This document shows, piece after piece, positions 1-8,779 of a DNA stretch of 64,000 nt; the first letter of the stretch is position 1, and every line of letters begins with the position of its first letter. The notes beneath the pieces were generated by a model that saw only the letters and a list, made by a program, of their open reading frames with translations, was not told where the DNA came from and searched no databases. The DNA comes from Actinacidiphila yeochonensis CN732 (GTDB taxonomy: Bacteria > Actinomycetota > Actinomycetes > Streptomycetales > Streptomycetaceae): assembly GCF_000745345.1 (NCBI RefSeq), contig NZ_JQNR01000005.1, positions 2,790,001-2,854,000 on the forward strand. Direction: 5' to 3'. The translations under genes and the position numbers were made by a program.

Positions 1-93
1 GGCGGCGGCGGGTGGTGGCGGCGCGGGCGGTGTAGCGAGAGCCAGGGCCGTAGGCGGGACGGGGAGTGCGGGCATGGTGGGCAGGGCCTCCAT
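1..93 (-). CDS. Possible start of a truncated Pro/Ala-rich protein
   Basis: An ATG at 93 on the minus strand opens a frame that stays open to the left edge and reads MEALPTMPALPVPPTA and onward, rich in Pro and Ala. It lies 31 bases downstream of the coupling-ATPase gene in the same direction, so it could be the next gene of the transfer operon. There is no obvious ribosome binding site and only about 31 codons are visible, so the gene itself is uncertain and no function can be given. Confidence 0.25.
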   Translation of the reverse strand, partial: MEALPTMPALPVPPTALALATPPAPPPPAAA

Positions 94-124
94 CGCAGTG
101 GTCAGGGGGCTGCGGGGTGCGCGC

Positions 125-2548
125 TCAGGGCTGGGTGGCGGGGCGGGGGCCGTTGCGCGATGCGGCTGCCGCGCGGAGGTCTTTGGCCCGGCCGGGCACG
201 GCCGGCGGCAAGGGGCGTGTGGTGAGGGTGAAGGCGGCGGATTCCGCACCGGCGGTGAGCAAGTGGGCTCCGGCTTGGTAGGGGCCGAGGTGGGCGAGGT
301 CGTGCGCGGCCAGGGTGGGGAGTGTGTGGCGTTCGAGAGTGGCCGCGTCTTCAGGGGAGGCGTTGAAGAAGATCTTGTTGCGGGCGTTGGCGGAGATGCC
401 TTCGCGCAGATCGCGGGGGAGCTGGGCGAGGTGCTGGTGGGCCAAGAGCATGGACAGGCGGTAGCCGCGGGCCTCGGCGAGCATGTCTTCCAGCGGATAG
501 GGGAGGGTCAGGAAGTTGTGCGCCTCGTCGATGCTGAGGGTGGCGTCGACGCGTGAGTGCTCGGGGGTACGGGCACGGGCGGCGGCTGCCTGCCAGGTGC
601 CGGCGACGATGAACGAACCGAGCAGGCGGGCGGTCTCTTCGCCCAGGGCTCCTTTGGGCAGACGGGCGAGCAGGATGCCGCCGTCCAGAACCTGGGCCAG
701 GCCGAAGGTGGAAGGACCGGCGGCGATGGCGCGGCGGGCGAAGTCGCGCAGCAGGAACGCCCGGAGCTTGTTCATCACCGGGCCGACCACGGCGGCGCGC
801 GAGGGTTCGGACATGGACTCGTACCAGGCCCAGAAACCGCGGAGGACCGGGTCTTGGAGGGCGGGGACGACACGCAGGCGGTAGGAGGTTTCGCCGAGGA
901 GGCGGGGGACGTCGGCGAGGGTGACGAGCTGGCCGGTGCGGTCGCGGTGCTTGAGCAGGGTCAGGCAGGCGGCCCGCATGACGTCGTCGGTGCGTGGCCC
1001 CCAGAAGGCGGTGAAGATCCGGCGGAAGATGCCGGTGAGGTTGTCCACGACGACGTCGATGTCCCTGCCGTCCAGGACGTTCAGGCACGGCGGGGGGTGG
1101 GGGTCGTCGGGGTCGATGAGGACCAGGCGGTCGGCGCAGGTGTCGGGGAGTCGGTCGAGGAGGTCGGTGACGAGGTCGCCCTTGGGGTCGATGACGATGA
1201 CGCCGCGATGGTTTCGGACGTCGTCCAAGGCGAGGTTGGCGATGAGGGTGGACTTGCCGGAACCGGTGGCGCCCATGACGTGGAGGTGGTGCCGGGCATC
1301 CGGAACGCCCAGACCGACGCCTCGACGAGCGCCGGTGTCGCAGCGGCCGAGGGGTTTGACGCCGTTGCCGGCAGCGGGCTCGGGCACGGACGGCGGGGGC
1401 AGGACGGAACGGGCCCCCGCGCGCCGGAGGCCGGGCGCGTCCGCGTCCAGGGGCAGGTGGGCAAGGGCGGCGAGTTCCGGCACCGACAGCAAGGCGGTGC
1501 GTGGCGGGAACCGCCGGTCCCGAAGGAACGGCTCCGGATGCCGAAGGCGCTCACGGGCCAGGTAGTTCCGGTCGGCGTACAAACCGAAGGCGGAGGCCAA
1601 GGCGTGCGCCCGGCCACGTGCGATGTCGCGGGCCCGCTGGTGTTCCGCGTGCCCCGAGGTGCAGGCGGCGGCGTAGGTGATGCTGCACTGCCATTGCGGG
1701 CCGGACAGTTTGGCCGCGGCCTGCCGTACGGCGGCGGAGTGTTCGGGGTCCAGCTTGCCGGTGGCGGTGGGTTGAGGGCGGTGGAGCAGGAACGCCGCCA
1801 GAGCGGGCAGCCGGGGGGAGGTGTGCCCGGACTTGAGGCGTCGGGCCTGGTGGCGGGCACGGCGCAGTGCCGAGCCGGTGGCGGGGCGGGCCAGGATCTG
1901 CACGCACGCGAACTCCTCCTCACTCATGCCGGTGGCCGCCTGCAGGAGCGCGCGCAGCGGGTCGGTGGGGTGGTCGGTGCGTAGCGGCAGGACGGCTGGG
2001 CGGGCGGGCCGCATCCGGCCGGCGGTAACAACGCGCCCCTGGGGGAGGAGCGGGTCCGTGACGGTGACACGGGTCTGCGCGCCGGGCCAGGCGGCTTCGA
2101 CCGCGCGGCGCACGAGGCCGAGGGGCACGGCCCCGGGCGCCCACAGGCGGATGCGCAGGCCGGTGTGCGACCAGGCGTACTCGAAGGCCACGTAGGGCTG
2201 GCCGCTGGTGATCCTCCGCCACCAGGGCCGCAGCAACCCGGTCAGTTGGGCCCACAGGACTTCGCCGCCCCGGGCGGTCACCGTCGGCGGGGCGAGGACT
2301 TCCACACAGAATGCACCTTCGGTCAAGCGCCGGTAGTGCGCCGCACGCAGACGGTGCTTCAGCGCCCAACCGCCCGCCATCGCCAGAGCGCAGCACGACG
2401 CGAGGTAGAGCCCGTTGCTGCACAGCCAGCCCGTTCCCGCGCCGGCGACGATGTTCCACACGCGGGCAGGGTCGGTGAGGAATCCGACCAGGGCGCCGTG
2501 CGGACCGGCGGAGGCGGCAGGCTGGAGATACATGCTCAAGGCCCCCAT
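125..2548 (-). CDS. VirD4/TraD-like conjugative coupling ATPase
   Basis: 807 residues. An N-terminal hydrophobic stretch (about residues 40-62) is followed by a long variable domain and then a RecA-like ATPase with Walker A GATGSGKST (about 424-432), a conserved VIVIDPKGDL strand, Walker B LSIDEAHNF (about 670-678) and a LLAHQHLAQL sensor-like segment. Proteins of this family couple the DNA substrate to a type IV secretion channel at the membrane. The gene overlaps the end of the VirB4-like gene by 13 bases. An alternative ATG at 2533, two bases after the VirB4-like stop, would shorten it by five residues; the upstream ATG has GAGG at a usable distance. It is the last complete gene of the transfer operon in the window. 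The family call is firm; the exact subfamily is not. Confidence 0.8.
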   Translation of the reverse strand: MGALSMYLQPAASAGPHGALVGFLTDPARVWNIVAGAGTGWLCSNGLYLASCCALAMAGGWALKHRLRAAHYRRLTEGAFCVEVLAPPTVTARGGEVLWAQLTGLLRPWWRRITSGQPYVAFEYAWSHTGLRIRLWAPGAVPLGLVRRAVEAAWPGAQTRVTVTDPLLPQGRVVTAGRMRPARPAVLPLRTDHPTDPLRALLQAATGMSEEEFACVQILARPATGSALRRARHQARRLKSGHTSPRLPALAAFLLHRPQPTATGKLDPEHSAAVRQAAAKLSGPQWQCSITYAAACTSGHAEHQRARDIARGRAHALASAFGLYADRNYLARERLRHPEPFLRDRRFPPRTALLSVPELAALAHLPLDADAPGLRRAGARSVLPPPSVPEPAAGNGVKPLGRCDTGARRGVGLGVPDARHHLHVMGATGSGKSTLIANLALDDVRNHRGVIVIDPKGDLVTDLLDRLPDTCADRLVLIDPDDPHPPPCLNVLDGRDIDVVVDNLTGIFRRIFTAFWGPRTDDVMRAACLTLLKHRDRTGQLVTLADVPRLLGETSYRLRVVPALQDPVLRGFWAWYESMSEPSRAAVVGPVMNKLRAFLLRDFARRAIAAGPSTFGLAQVLDGGILLARLPKGALGEETARLLGSFIVAGTWQAAAARARTPEHSRVDATLSIDEAHNFLTLPYPLEDMLAEARGYRLSMLLAHQHLAQLPRDLREGISANARNKIFFNASPEDAATLERHTLPTLAAHDLAHLGPYQAGAHLLTAGAESAAFTLTTRPLPPAVPGRAKDLRAAAASRNGPRPATQP

Positions 2549-4404
2549 GCGCCGGCCTCGCCGAAGTCGTCGTGGTCAGCGTCCTCGGTGTCCGGCTCTT
2601 CGTCGGCGAACGGGCCCTGCAGCGCCAGCTCACCCGGGTCGGTGGTGATCACCTCGTGTTCGCCGGGTGCCGCCATGCTGATCAGGGCGACCTTGTGGTG
2701 GCGGTCCCCGGTCAGCAGCAGCGCCTCGCCCCGGGTGGCGGTGAGCAGGAACTCCCGCTCTCCTCGGGAAAGGTGGAAGGCGTTGCTGATGGCGTCGATG
2801 GCCTGGGGCGCCTGGCGCAGCAGGATCTGGGTGGCCGCGTTGGAGACGATGGCGTGCCCGAGGGGGGAGCCCAGGACGTCGTCGGCGTCCTGGGTGACCA
2901 CGGCCAGCCCCGCCCAGTACTTGCGAGCGGCTTTGGCCATCTTGGACAGGAAGCCGGCGCCGGCGCCGTCGCGCATCAGCAGCCATGCCTCGTCCACCAC
3001 GACAAGGTGTTTGCCGGGGTGGCCCTCGTGGGTGACGCGACGCCAGACCGCATCGAGAGCCAGCAGCATGGCGGGGGCTTTGACCTCGTCTGGTAGGTGC
3101 CGCAGGGCGAAGACCGTCAGGTGCCCGGTGGTGGGAGCGGTGGTGTGGGCGTTGAAGAGACGGGCGTGCGAGCCGGCCACGTACGGCTGGAGCCGGTCGG
3201 CGATATCGGTTGCCACCGGGCTGCCGTCCTCCCGCAGGGCAGTGGCCAGATCGGTGAGGGTGGGCGGGGTGCGCTGCCAGGTACGGCGGTCCGCGGTGAT
3301 CCCGGCGTGAGCGTACGCGGCCAGCAGCGCCCGGTCCAAGACGGCCTTGTCGACGGCGGACAGTTCGGTGCCGAAGAGGACGGCGAGGAAGCTGTGCAGG
3401 AACGGCACTCGCCGGGTCAGCGCACCGTCCTCGTCCTCGCTCGCCATCGGCAGGTCGAAGGGGTTGACGCACACCCCGTCGGCACCGAGTTCGATCACCT
3501 GGCCCCCGACGGTTTCGGCGAGGCGGACGTACTCGTCCTCCGGATCGATCACCGAGGCTGTGACCCCGGTGAACAGCAGCCGCAGCAGCTCCAGTTTCGT
3601 CAAGTACGACTTGCCCGCGCCGGACCGGGCCAAGGTGATGGAGTTGTAGTTGTCCTGCGCGAAGCGGTCCCACAGCACCGGAGCACCGGAGGCGGTGTTC
3701 AGCCCGTAGAAGACCCCGTCGAGAGCACGGTCGCCGCTCGTCGCTCGCGGCAGGGGCAGGTCCGGGCTGGTGAAGGGGAAGCATGCGGCCAGCGCGGTGG
3801 TGTCGAAAGTGCGGTGGATCTTGAGGGTGTCCATTCCCAACGGGAGGGTGGCCAGCCAGCCCGGCAACGCGCGGTAGGTCGCGGGGGCGACGCTCAACAG
3901 CAGCGACTCGGCGACCGCGCGGACTGCGGCGGCCTGCTCGGCCAGGGACTGTTCGTCGCTGGCGTACACCGTGAGGTACAGGGCGACGTGGAAGAGCTTT
4001 CCCTCGCCGCGGGCGATGCGGTAGGCGAGTTCGGCGGCGTCGGCGGCGGCTGCCTCCACTTCCGGGTCGTCCAGGCGTTGCTTGTCGAAGCCGGCGCGGC
4101 GACTGGACTCCAGGCGGGCGCGCTGCTTCTTCAGCCCGGCGGCGGCGACCGAGCTGGGGACAGGATCGATGTGCAAAGCGATATCGAGATGCCCGGGGAA
4201 GTTCAGCAGCGGGGCGAGCCATCCGGCGGTGACCTCGGCCGGATAGCCGGTCACCACCAACGTGCACGCCACCTGTGCCCCCACGGCCAGCATGCGGGCG
4301 TGGACTTCGACGGCCTCGGGGCCCACGGCGTCCAGCAAATCGTGGGCTCGCACAACGTCGCTGTGAGTCGCCGGCCGAAGCCGCTCTGAACGCAGGCGGA
4401 TCAC
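2536..4404 (-). CDS. VirB4-like type IV secretion ATPase
   Basis: 622 residues, starting at a GTG whose last bases overlap the stop of the upstream gene (GTGA). The N-terminal half is the VirB4-type domain that packs against the inner-membrane complex. The C-terminal half is an ATPase with Walker A ARSGAGKSY (about 258-266), VIDPEDEYVRL, Walker B VVVDEAWLLM (about 466-475) and VVTQDADDVL after it. VirB4 proteins power assembly of the conjugation channel. Translational overlap with both neighbours argues for fixed stoichiometry within one operon. No signal peptide is seen, as expected for a cytoplasmic peripheral ATPase. Confidence 0.85.
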   Translation of the reverse strand: MIRLRSERLRPATHSDVVRAHDLLDAVGPEAVEVHARMLAVGAQVACTLVVTGYPAEVTAGWLAPLLNFPGHLDIALHIDPVPSSVAAAGLKKQRARLESSRRAGFDKQRLDDPEVEAAAADAAELAYRIARGEGKLFHVALYLTVYASDEQSLAEQAAAVRAVAESLLLSVAPATYRALPGWLATLPLGMDTLKIHRTFDTTALAACFPFTSPDLPLPRATSGDRALDGVFYGLNTASGAPVLWDRFAQDNYNSITLARSGAGKSYLTKLELLRLLFTGVTASVIDPEDEYVRLAETVGGQVIELGADGVCVNPFDLPMASEDEDGALTRRVPFLHSFLAVLFGTELSAVDKAVLDRALLAAYAHAGITADRRTWQRTPPTLTDLATALREDGSPVATDIADRLQPYVAGSHARLFNAHTTAPTTGHLTVFALRHLPDEVKAPAMLLALDAVWRRVTHEGHPGKHLVVVDEAWLLMRDGAGAGFLSKMAKAARKYWAGLAVVTQDADDVLGSPLGHAIVSNAATQILLRQAPQAIDAISNAFHLSRGEREFLLTATRGEALLLTGDRHHKVALISMAAPGEHEVITTDPGELALQGPFADEEPDTEDADHDDFGEAGAWGP

Positions 4405-5348
4405 GCAGGGTCACCTTCCCATCCGGTGGTCGGTGCGGTGGTGTCGGGGTTGCAGGCTGTGCGCAGCACTTCGGCGGTGTGCGGGGCATCGAGTGGCGTG
4501 ACCGTGATCTCGGCCGGGCCGAGCGCGCGTGCGGCCTCTTCCAGGCGCTGGACGACTCGCCCGCCCGCGGCGGCCCGCGACACGGGGCGCCCCGTGTCGG
4601 GCTCGCGGGCGACCAGCAGGACCTCCCGACCCAGGAGCGTCTCGCTCGAAGCCAGTTCGGCCAGGAAGTCGCCGTGGGCCCGCGCGGCTTGCTCCAAGGC
4701 GGGGTGCGGCAGCGCCGGCGCACCGAGCTGAAGGGCCTCCGCGAGGGGAGCCAGGTCGATGCGATGACAGCGCACCACCACCTGCGCGGGTCCGGTCAGC
4801 GAGTTGAGCCAGCGGGCGAAGGATGCGGTCGCAGCCTGCTGTTCGGCGGCGGACCGCAGATCGAAGTTGACCGTGGAGCAGGCGGCAACGGCGGCTTCCC
4901 CGTCGCGGCCCAGATCGACCACCCCAGCTGGGGTCAGACCTTGGTAGGGCATCCGCATCGCGGCCGGTGCCCGTCCTGCCGCCCGCGCCCAGCGACGGGG
5001 AACGGCTGCGGGCAGCGGCGGGACCCCGGCGGGCGCGTGCACCCGGCGTTTGGGGTGACGGGCATGGGACAGCGCGGCGAGCAGGAAGCGGTCCAGGCCG
5101 ATGCCGTCGCGGCTGCTGAGCAGGACGGCCGCCACCGCCCCGGCCACGGGAAGCACCGCGACTACGTACGCGATCGGCGGCATGAGGGACCGAGTGGCCC
5201 AGTAGCCCCCGTACAGCGCCAGCGCGGTTGCGGCGAGAACACCGGCTTGGCGCGCGGTGAAGGGGCCCAGCACCCGGTCCGGCCGGGAGATGTCCGAAGG
5301 GATGCGGGCGGTGAGCGGCGCCACTTCCGGGGTGTCGGTGTCAGTCAT
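4401..5348 (-). CDS. PrgI-like inner-membrane conjugation protein
   Basis: 315 residues from an ATG at 5348 that overlaps the upstream stop (ATGA); a much longer open frame extends upstream but overlaps the TrbL-like gene and is not real. The sequence begins MTDTDTPEVAPLTARIPSDI, then has two closely spaced transmembrane helices (about residues 33-50 and 55-75), the layout of the small PrgI/VirB3-type proteins that sit immediately upstream of VirB4 in Gram-positive T4SS operons. The remaining 230 residues form a soluble domain absent from the short PrgI proteins of Firmicutes, which fits the longer actinobacterial version. Position directly before virB4 supports the call. Confidence 0.7.
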   Translation of the reverse strand: MTDTDTPEVAPLTARIPSDISRPDRVLGPFTARQAGVLAATALALYGGYWATRSLMPPIAYVVAVLPVAGAVAAVLLSSRDGIGLDRFLLAALSHARHPKRRVHAPAGVPPLPAAVPRRWARAAGRAPAAMRMPYQGLTPAGVVDLGRDGEAAVAACSTVNFDLRSAAEQQAATASFARWLNSLTGPAQVVVRCHRIDLAPLAEALQLGAPALPHPALEQAARAHGDFLAELASSETLLGREVLLVAREPDTGRPVSRAAAGGRVVQRLEEAARALGPAEITVTPLDAPHTAEVLRTACNPDTTAPTTGWEGDPA

Positions 5349-7249
5349 CGAGAGTTGCTCCGAGGCGGTTCGAGGGGCAGGCGCAGCTGCATCGGGCGTG
5401 GTGGACGCTTCCGGACACGCTCGGCCGGGATGGGCAGGGCCATCTGTCGACCGCGCGGGGACGTGGCCGGCTGGACCGCGGAGGCGCGGGTGGGCGCGCC
5501 TTGCGCGGCGGCGGCCCGGGTCTGGGCAGGCGCGGATGCGGGTTGGGGAGAGCGCGGCGGTCCGCTGGAGGCCTGCGTCGGAGCCGGGCCGCCCCGACGG
5601 GCGGGGGCTGGTCCGCGGGCAGTCCCGGGGCTTCGTTGCGTACGAGCGCGTTGCGGCGTGCGTGGCCCACGAGTTGGCTGAACCGGTCCTGACGTTCCGG
5701 GCCTTGATCTGGGGGTCGAGCCCCCAGCAGGCGCCGGACGTGAACTCACAGCCATCCGCGCCCTGGCCGTGGTACCCGTTCGAGGTCCTGGCGCAGTTTG
5801 GCTTGAGGGGTCCGCGGAACCGCCGCGCCGCGGATTCGAAGACGTTCTCATGCGGGGCACGGAGCCGCCGGTCCTCCCCGGCCGTCCTGTGGCCGGTGGA
5901 CCTCCAAAGCCCCCAGCACCGCTCGGCGATCTCCCGCCTGGACCCCGCGGACCGCCACCGCCCCACCCGAACCCGCCGGCCTGGCCACCCGGCCTCCGGG
6001 GCCCGTGCACGTACGGTCGTCCCATGAGTTGATACATCGCCAGGTGTTTGAGCATGCGCAACGGCGCGGATGCGCGCGGGGACTGGACGGGCGAACCGCG
6101 CAGGACAACCTGAAGCGCCCAGCCTGGGATCTTGAACAGCACCCAGAACAGGGAAAGGCCAGCCAGTGTCGTGCCCAACCCGCCCGGCGCGGGCAGACCC
6201 AGCGCCGTGGCGCCGGGGGCGAAGAACAGCTTCAGCGAGAGAACGAAGGTCATTGACTGAGCGATCTGGATGGCGAGGCACCCCGTCAGGCCCCGCCACC
6301 ACAAGCGGGCGATCGGATCGGTCAGCGGGTGTGCATGGCACGCCAAGGCCAGCGGGGCACAGACCGCCAGCAGCGCCATCAGCGTCACCCGAATCACGAA
6401 GCCGATCAGCGTCGCGAGGACCAGCGCTCCGGCCACCAGGCCGAGCATGACGAAGAACAGATCGGAACTGGGAGTGATCGGGAGCGGCAGCGCGCGTTTG
6501 ATCGCGCCCTGCGCCGCGTCGGACATATCGGTTGCCATGACTGCGTGAGCGACAGCGTTGGACAGGCCAATGGCCTTGCCCATCACGGTCAAGGAGGTGG
6601 CTGCCCCGACCACCCCGAACAGCAGGCGGGGTGCGATCTCCTTGAGGGCGTATCGGGTCTGGACGGTCTCGTAGCCCATGACCGTGATGCCGCCCGCGGT
6701 CACGAACAGCCCGTAGATCCCGGCGGTGATGCCGAGCATGGCGGTCCACAGCCGCTTTACGTCCCCATTGGTGGTGACGTCGGGAGTGGCCAGCAGCGTG
6801 TCGGCCAACATCTCGCGTACAGGCTTCATGACCTGCTCGACCAGAGTGCCAAGGAAGCGGGTGACGGCGTCTTCGACCATGCCGGGGATGTCGAGCAAGT
6901 TCCCGAATCCGAAGCTGCTGTCGTGGCAGGGGTATCCGTCCACCTGACACGCCTGAGGCATCAGCCCGGACGCCGGGGGCGGTCCCACAGGGTGCCGGGG
7001 CGCGGGAGCTGAGTGGCCGGGTGGCCGGGGCGGTGCTGCAGGCGCTCCCGGGCCCGAGGGGATGGGAGGCGGGCCTGGCGTCGGATCGGGAAGGGGCTGT
7101 GGATCCCGCGGCGTGCCACGGGTGGTCCCCTGGAGCGCCCCGTTGGCCGGCGGTGCAGATGCCTGCGAGACGGCTGGCGGGGCCAGGGAGAGCAGACTCA
7201 GCATGGCCGCCGCGGACAGGGCGCGCGCGAGGCGCCGTACGCCTGTCAC
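5345..7249 (-). CDS. TrbL/VirB6-like polytopic conjugation protein
   Basis: 634 residues from a GTG at 7249 that overlaps the pilin stop codon. The N-terminus VTGVRRLARALSAAAMLSLL is a signal-peptide-like segment, followed by a Pro-rich linker (about 35-110) and a PQACQVDGYPC segment with two cysteines. From about residue 130 come amphipathic and then five or six transmembrane helices. The C-terminal 200 residues are a Gly/Pro/Arg-rich, probably disordered tail. This is the architecture of TrbL/VirB6 channel components that span the cell membrane in conjugation systems. The order pilin, TrbL-like, PrgI-like, VirB4, VirD4 supports it. Sequence conservation outside the membrane core could not be judged by eye. 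Confidence 0.7.
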   Translation of the reverse strand: MTGVRRLARALSAAAMLSLLSLAPPAVSQASAPPANGALQGTTRGTPRDPQPLPDPTPGPPPIPSGPGAPAAPPRPPGHSAPAPRHPVGPPPASGLMPQACQVDGYPCHDSSFGFGNLLDIPGMVEDAVTRFLGTLVEQVMKPVREMLADTLLATPDVTTNGDVKRLWTAMLGITAGIYGLFVTAGGITVMGYETVQTRYALKEIAPRLLFGVVGAATSLTVMGKAIGLSNAVAHAVMATDMSDAAQGAIKRALPLPITPSSDLFFVMLGLVAGALVLATLIGFVIRVTLMALLAVCAPLALACHAHPLTDPIARLWWRGLTGCLAIQIAQSMTFVLSLKLFFAPGATALGLPAPGGLGTTLAGLSLFWVLFKIPGWALQVVLRGSPVQSPRASAPLRMLKHLAMYQLMGRPYVHGPRRPGGQAGGFGWGGGGPRGPGGRSPSGAGGFGGPPATGRPGRTGGSVPRMRTSSNPRRGGSADPSSQTAPGPRTGTTARARMAVSSRPAPAGGSTPRSRPGTSGPVQPTRGPRTPQRARTQRSPGTARGPAPARRGGPAPTQASSGPPRSPQPASAPAQTRAAAAQGAPTRASAVQPATSPRGRQMALPIPAERVRKRPPRPMQLRLPLEPPRSNSR

Positions 7250-7686
7250 CTGCCGCTGCCGCTGCCGCTGCTGGTGTTGCTGCCGACGATTCCCTGCAGA
7301 ACTGTGACCACGACCGGCGCCAGAAGAGCCAACGCATATCCGATGGCCGCCGCCTTCAGAGCGCGCTTGGCGGCTTCGATCTCGCCGGGATCGCCTCCGG
7401 CCATCAGGTAGCGCACGCCGCCGAAGGTGAGGAACAGCGTGGCGAGCCCGGCGAGCAGGCCCAAGATCCAGATCTGCAGATTGGAGATCACGGTGGGGAT
7501 GTCCGCGACAGCCCACACGTACGGTCCGTCCGCCAGCAACAGAACGACGGTGAAGGCCAAGTTGACGGCCACCCGGGCCATACCGCGAACGATGGGGCGA
7601 TCTACGGGCCGACGCGTCCCCCGGAGCTTGGCGAGCACAGCGGACAGACCTCCAACTGCAGCGACAGCAAGGAACGAGACCAACAC
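7246..7686 (-). CDS. VirB2/TrbC-like pilin subunit
   Basis: 146 residues. Two hydrophobic segments flank a short polar loop; the second half reads LATLFLTFGGVRYLMAGG, then DPGEIEAAKRALKAAAIGYALA, and a last hydrophobic segment ending VLQGIVG. That pattern (helix, GG-D-P, basic/alanine helix, helix) is the hallmark of T4SS pilins of the VirB2/TrbC type. The GTG at 7686 has a weak ribosome binding site; a TTG three bases later is possible. It is the first gene of the transfer operon and overlaps the next by four bases. The predicted site is the cell membrane, where pilins are stored before assembly. Confidence 0.7.
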   Translation of the reverse strand: MLVSFLAVAAVGGLSAVLAKLRGTRRPVDRPIVRGMARVAVNLAFTVVLLLADGPYVWAVADIPTVISNLQIWILGLLAGLATLFLTFGGVRYLMAGGDPGEIEAAKRALKAAAIGYALALLAPVVVTVLQGIVGSNTSSGSGSGR

Positions 7687-7987
7687 CCGGCATCACGTCG
7701 CGACGCGGCGCCAGCGCGGGCGAAAGCGAGGTGGGTGAGCGCACATTCCTCGGTCCGGGCCGGCCTCCCTTCCAGGAGCGGCGGGAACGGGGCACTCGGG
7801 GTGTCAGCACGAGACGGGCGCGCGCTCACCCACCACTCGGACAGCCCGGTGGTGACTGGCTGCCCCGGGCAGCCGTCACCGGATGCGGCGAACTCATCCC
7901 TCATCCGGTGACGACTGCTTACCGGTCATAGAGATTCACGACTCGGGAATTGACATCCGGCAGGTGTGTTCCTGGCCCAGCCGGCTG
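7687..7987. other. Intergenic region upstream of the transfer operon
   Basis: About 300 bases without a supportable gene between the HTH gene and the pilin gene. It must carry the promoter of the transfer operon on the minus strand. It contains a strong dyad at 7851-7880, listed separately, and a TTGACA hexamer on the plus strand (7945-7955 area) that has no matching -10 box at the right distance. Confidence 0.5.
7851..7880. repeat. 30-bp dyad, possible operator or terminator
   Basis: The arms GGTGAC-T-GGCTGCCC and GGGCAGCC-GTCACC pair completely except for one bulged T, with essentially no loop. There is no T tract on either side, so an operator bound by a dimeric regulator fits better than an intrinsic terminator. 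It sits 165 bases upstream of the pilin start and 108 bases downstream of the HTH-protein stop, a suitable place to control the transfer operon. Confidence 0.45.
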
Positions 7988-8779
7988 TCACTTGTCCGCC
8001 GAACGGGCGCAGAGGTGCGCGGCCAAGTGCTGCTCGGCGGCCGTCCGGTGGCGATAGAGCTGCCGCACACTCACCCCTCGCTCCGACGCGAGTCGGCTCA
8101 TGGGCTCGCCTTCAAGGCGCGTACGGGCGATCAGTCGGGCCTCGGCCACATCGAGCGCGTGGGCCTGCACAGCGCGGGCCAGCACCGTCAACTCGTCCAC
8201 CGGCTCGTCGCTGTCCTCCTGTGAAGGGGCGCACAGCTGGTCGAGGAGGACTGCGGTCTGGCCGGTTTCCCGGGTGGCGCAGCGCCGGGCGGCGTACGCC
8301 AGCCGGTGCACGGCCCGATCGGCTGCGCTGAACAGCTCCCGATCCAGCCGCTGCGCCCCGGGGTCCACAGTGCTCAGGGCCGTGGCGACGGCGGCCAGGG
8401 CCTCCTGCTCGACCTCAGCGCGCTCCAGGTGGACGGGGCGGGCCAGCCGGGCGAGCATCCGGCGCAGCACCGGGACGGTCATGGCCACGGCCACCACGCC
8501 CCACGGCTCGCCCAGGTCGCGGGAACGCCGGACCACCTCACGCCAGGTCTGCTCACGCAACTCGGCGCGGGTGGACGGGTGGGCGAGGTTGGTGCGGACC
8601 CGGTCAACCGGCCAGACCGCACGGTCGGGTTCGTCGCACACCAAGTGAGCGGGGAATGTGAGCGGCTCCACGCCGTGGGCGAGCGCGAGGAACGCCTGCT
8701 CCAGCTCCGCGAGGGGAGAGCGAAGGGCGCTCTGCGGACGGGCGACGGCGGGGCGGTGGGCCTGGCGAGGGTGGTACAT
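7988..8779 (-). CDS. Sigma-region-4-like HTH protein
   Basis: 263 residues from the ATG at 8779, which has CAGGAG seven bases upstream; an upstream in-frame start at 8851 lacks such a site. The protein is helical, charged and cytoplasmic. Its C-terminus carries a helix-turn-helix reading RLASERGVSVRQLYRHRTAA, like region 4 of sigma-70-family proteins or the HTH of element-borne regulators. No region 2 core-binding motif is evident, so it need not be a sigma factor. It is transcribed toward the transfer operon, separated from it by 300 bases with a strong dyad, and is a reasonable candidate regulator of conjugation. This role is inference from position. Confidence 0.55.
   Translation of the reverse strand: MYHPRQAHRPAVARPQSALRSPLAELEQAFLALAHGVEPLTFPAHLVCDEPDRAVWPVDRVRTNLAHPSTRAELREQTWREVVRRSRDLGEPWGVVAVAMTVPVLRRMLARLARPVHLERAEVEQEALAAVATALSTVDPGAQRLDRELFSAADRAVHRLAYAARRCATRETGQTAVLLDQLCAPSQEDSDEPVDELTVLARAVQAHALDVAEARLIARTRLEGEPMSRLASERGVSVRQLYRHRTAAEQHLAAHLCARSADK

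Noticed and set aside
4401..7337. 978-residue minus-strand frame covering the PrgI-like gene and more
   Set aside because: Only its C-terminal 315 residues are protein-like; the rest is out-of-frame reading of the TrbL-like gene.
7945..7955. TTGACA as a plus-strand promoter
   Set aside because: No -10 box at 16-18 bases and no plus-strand gene follows.
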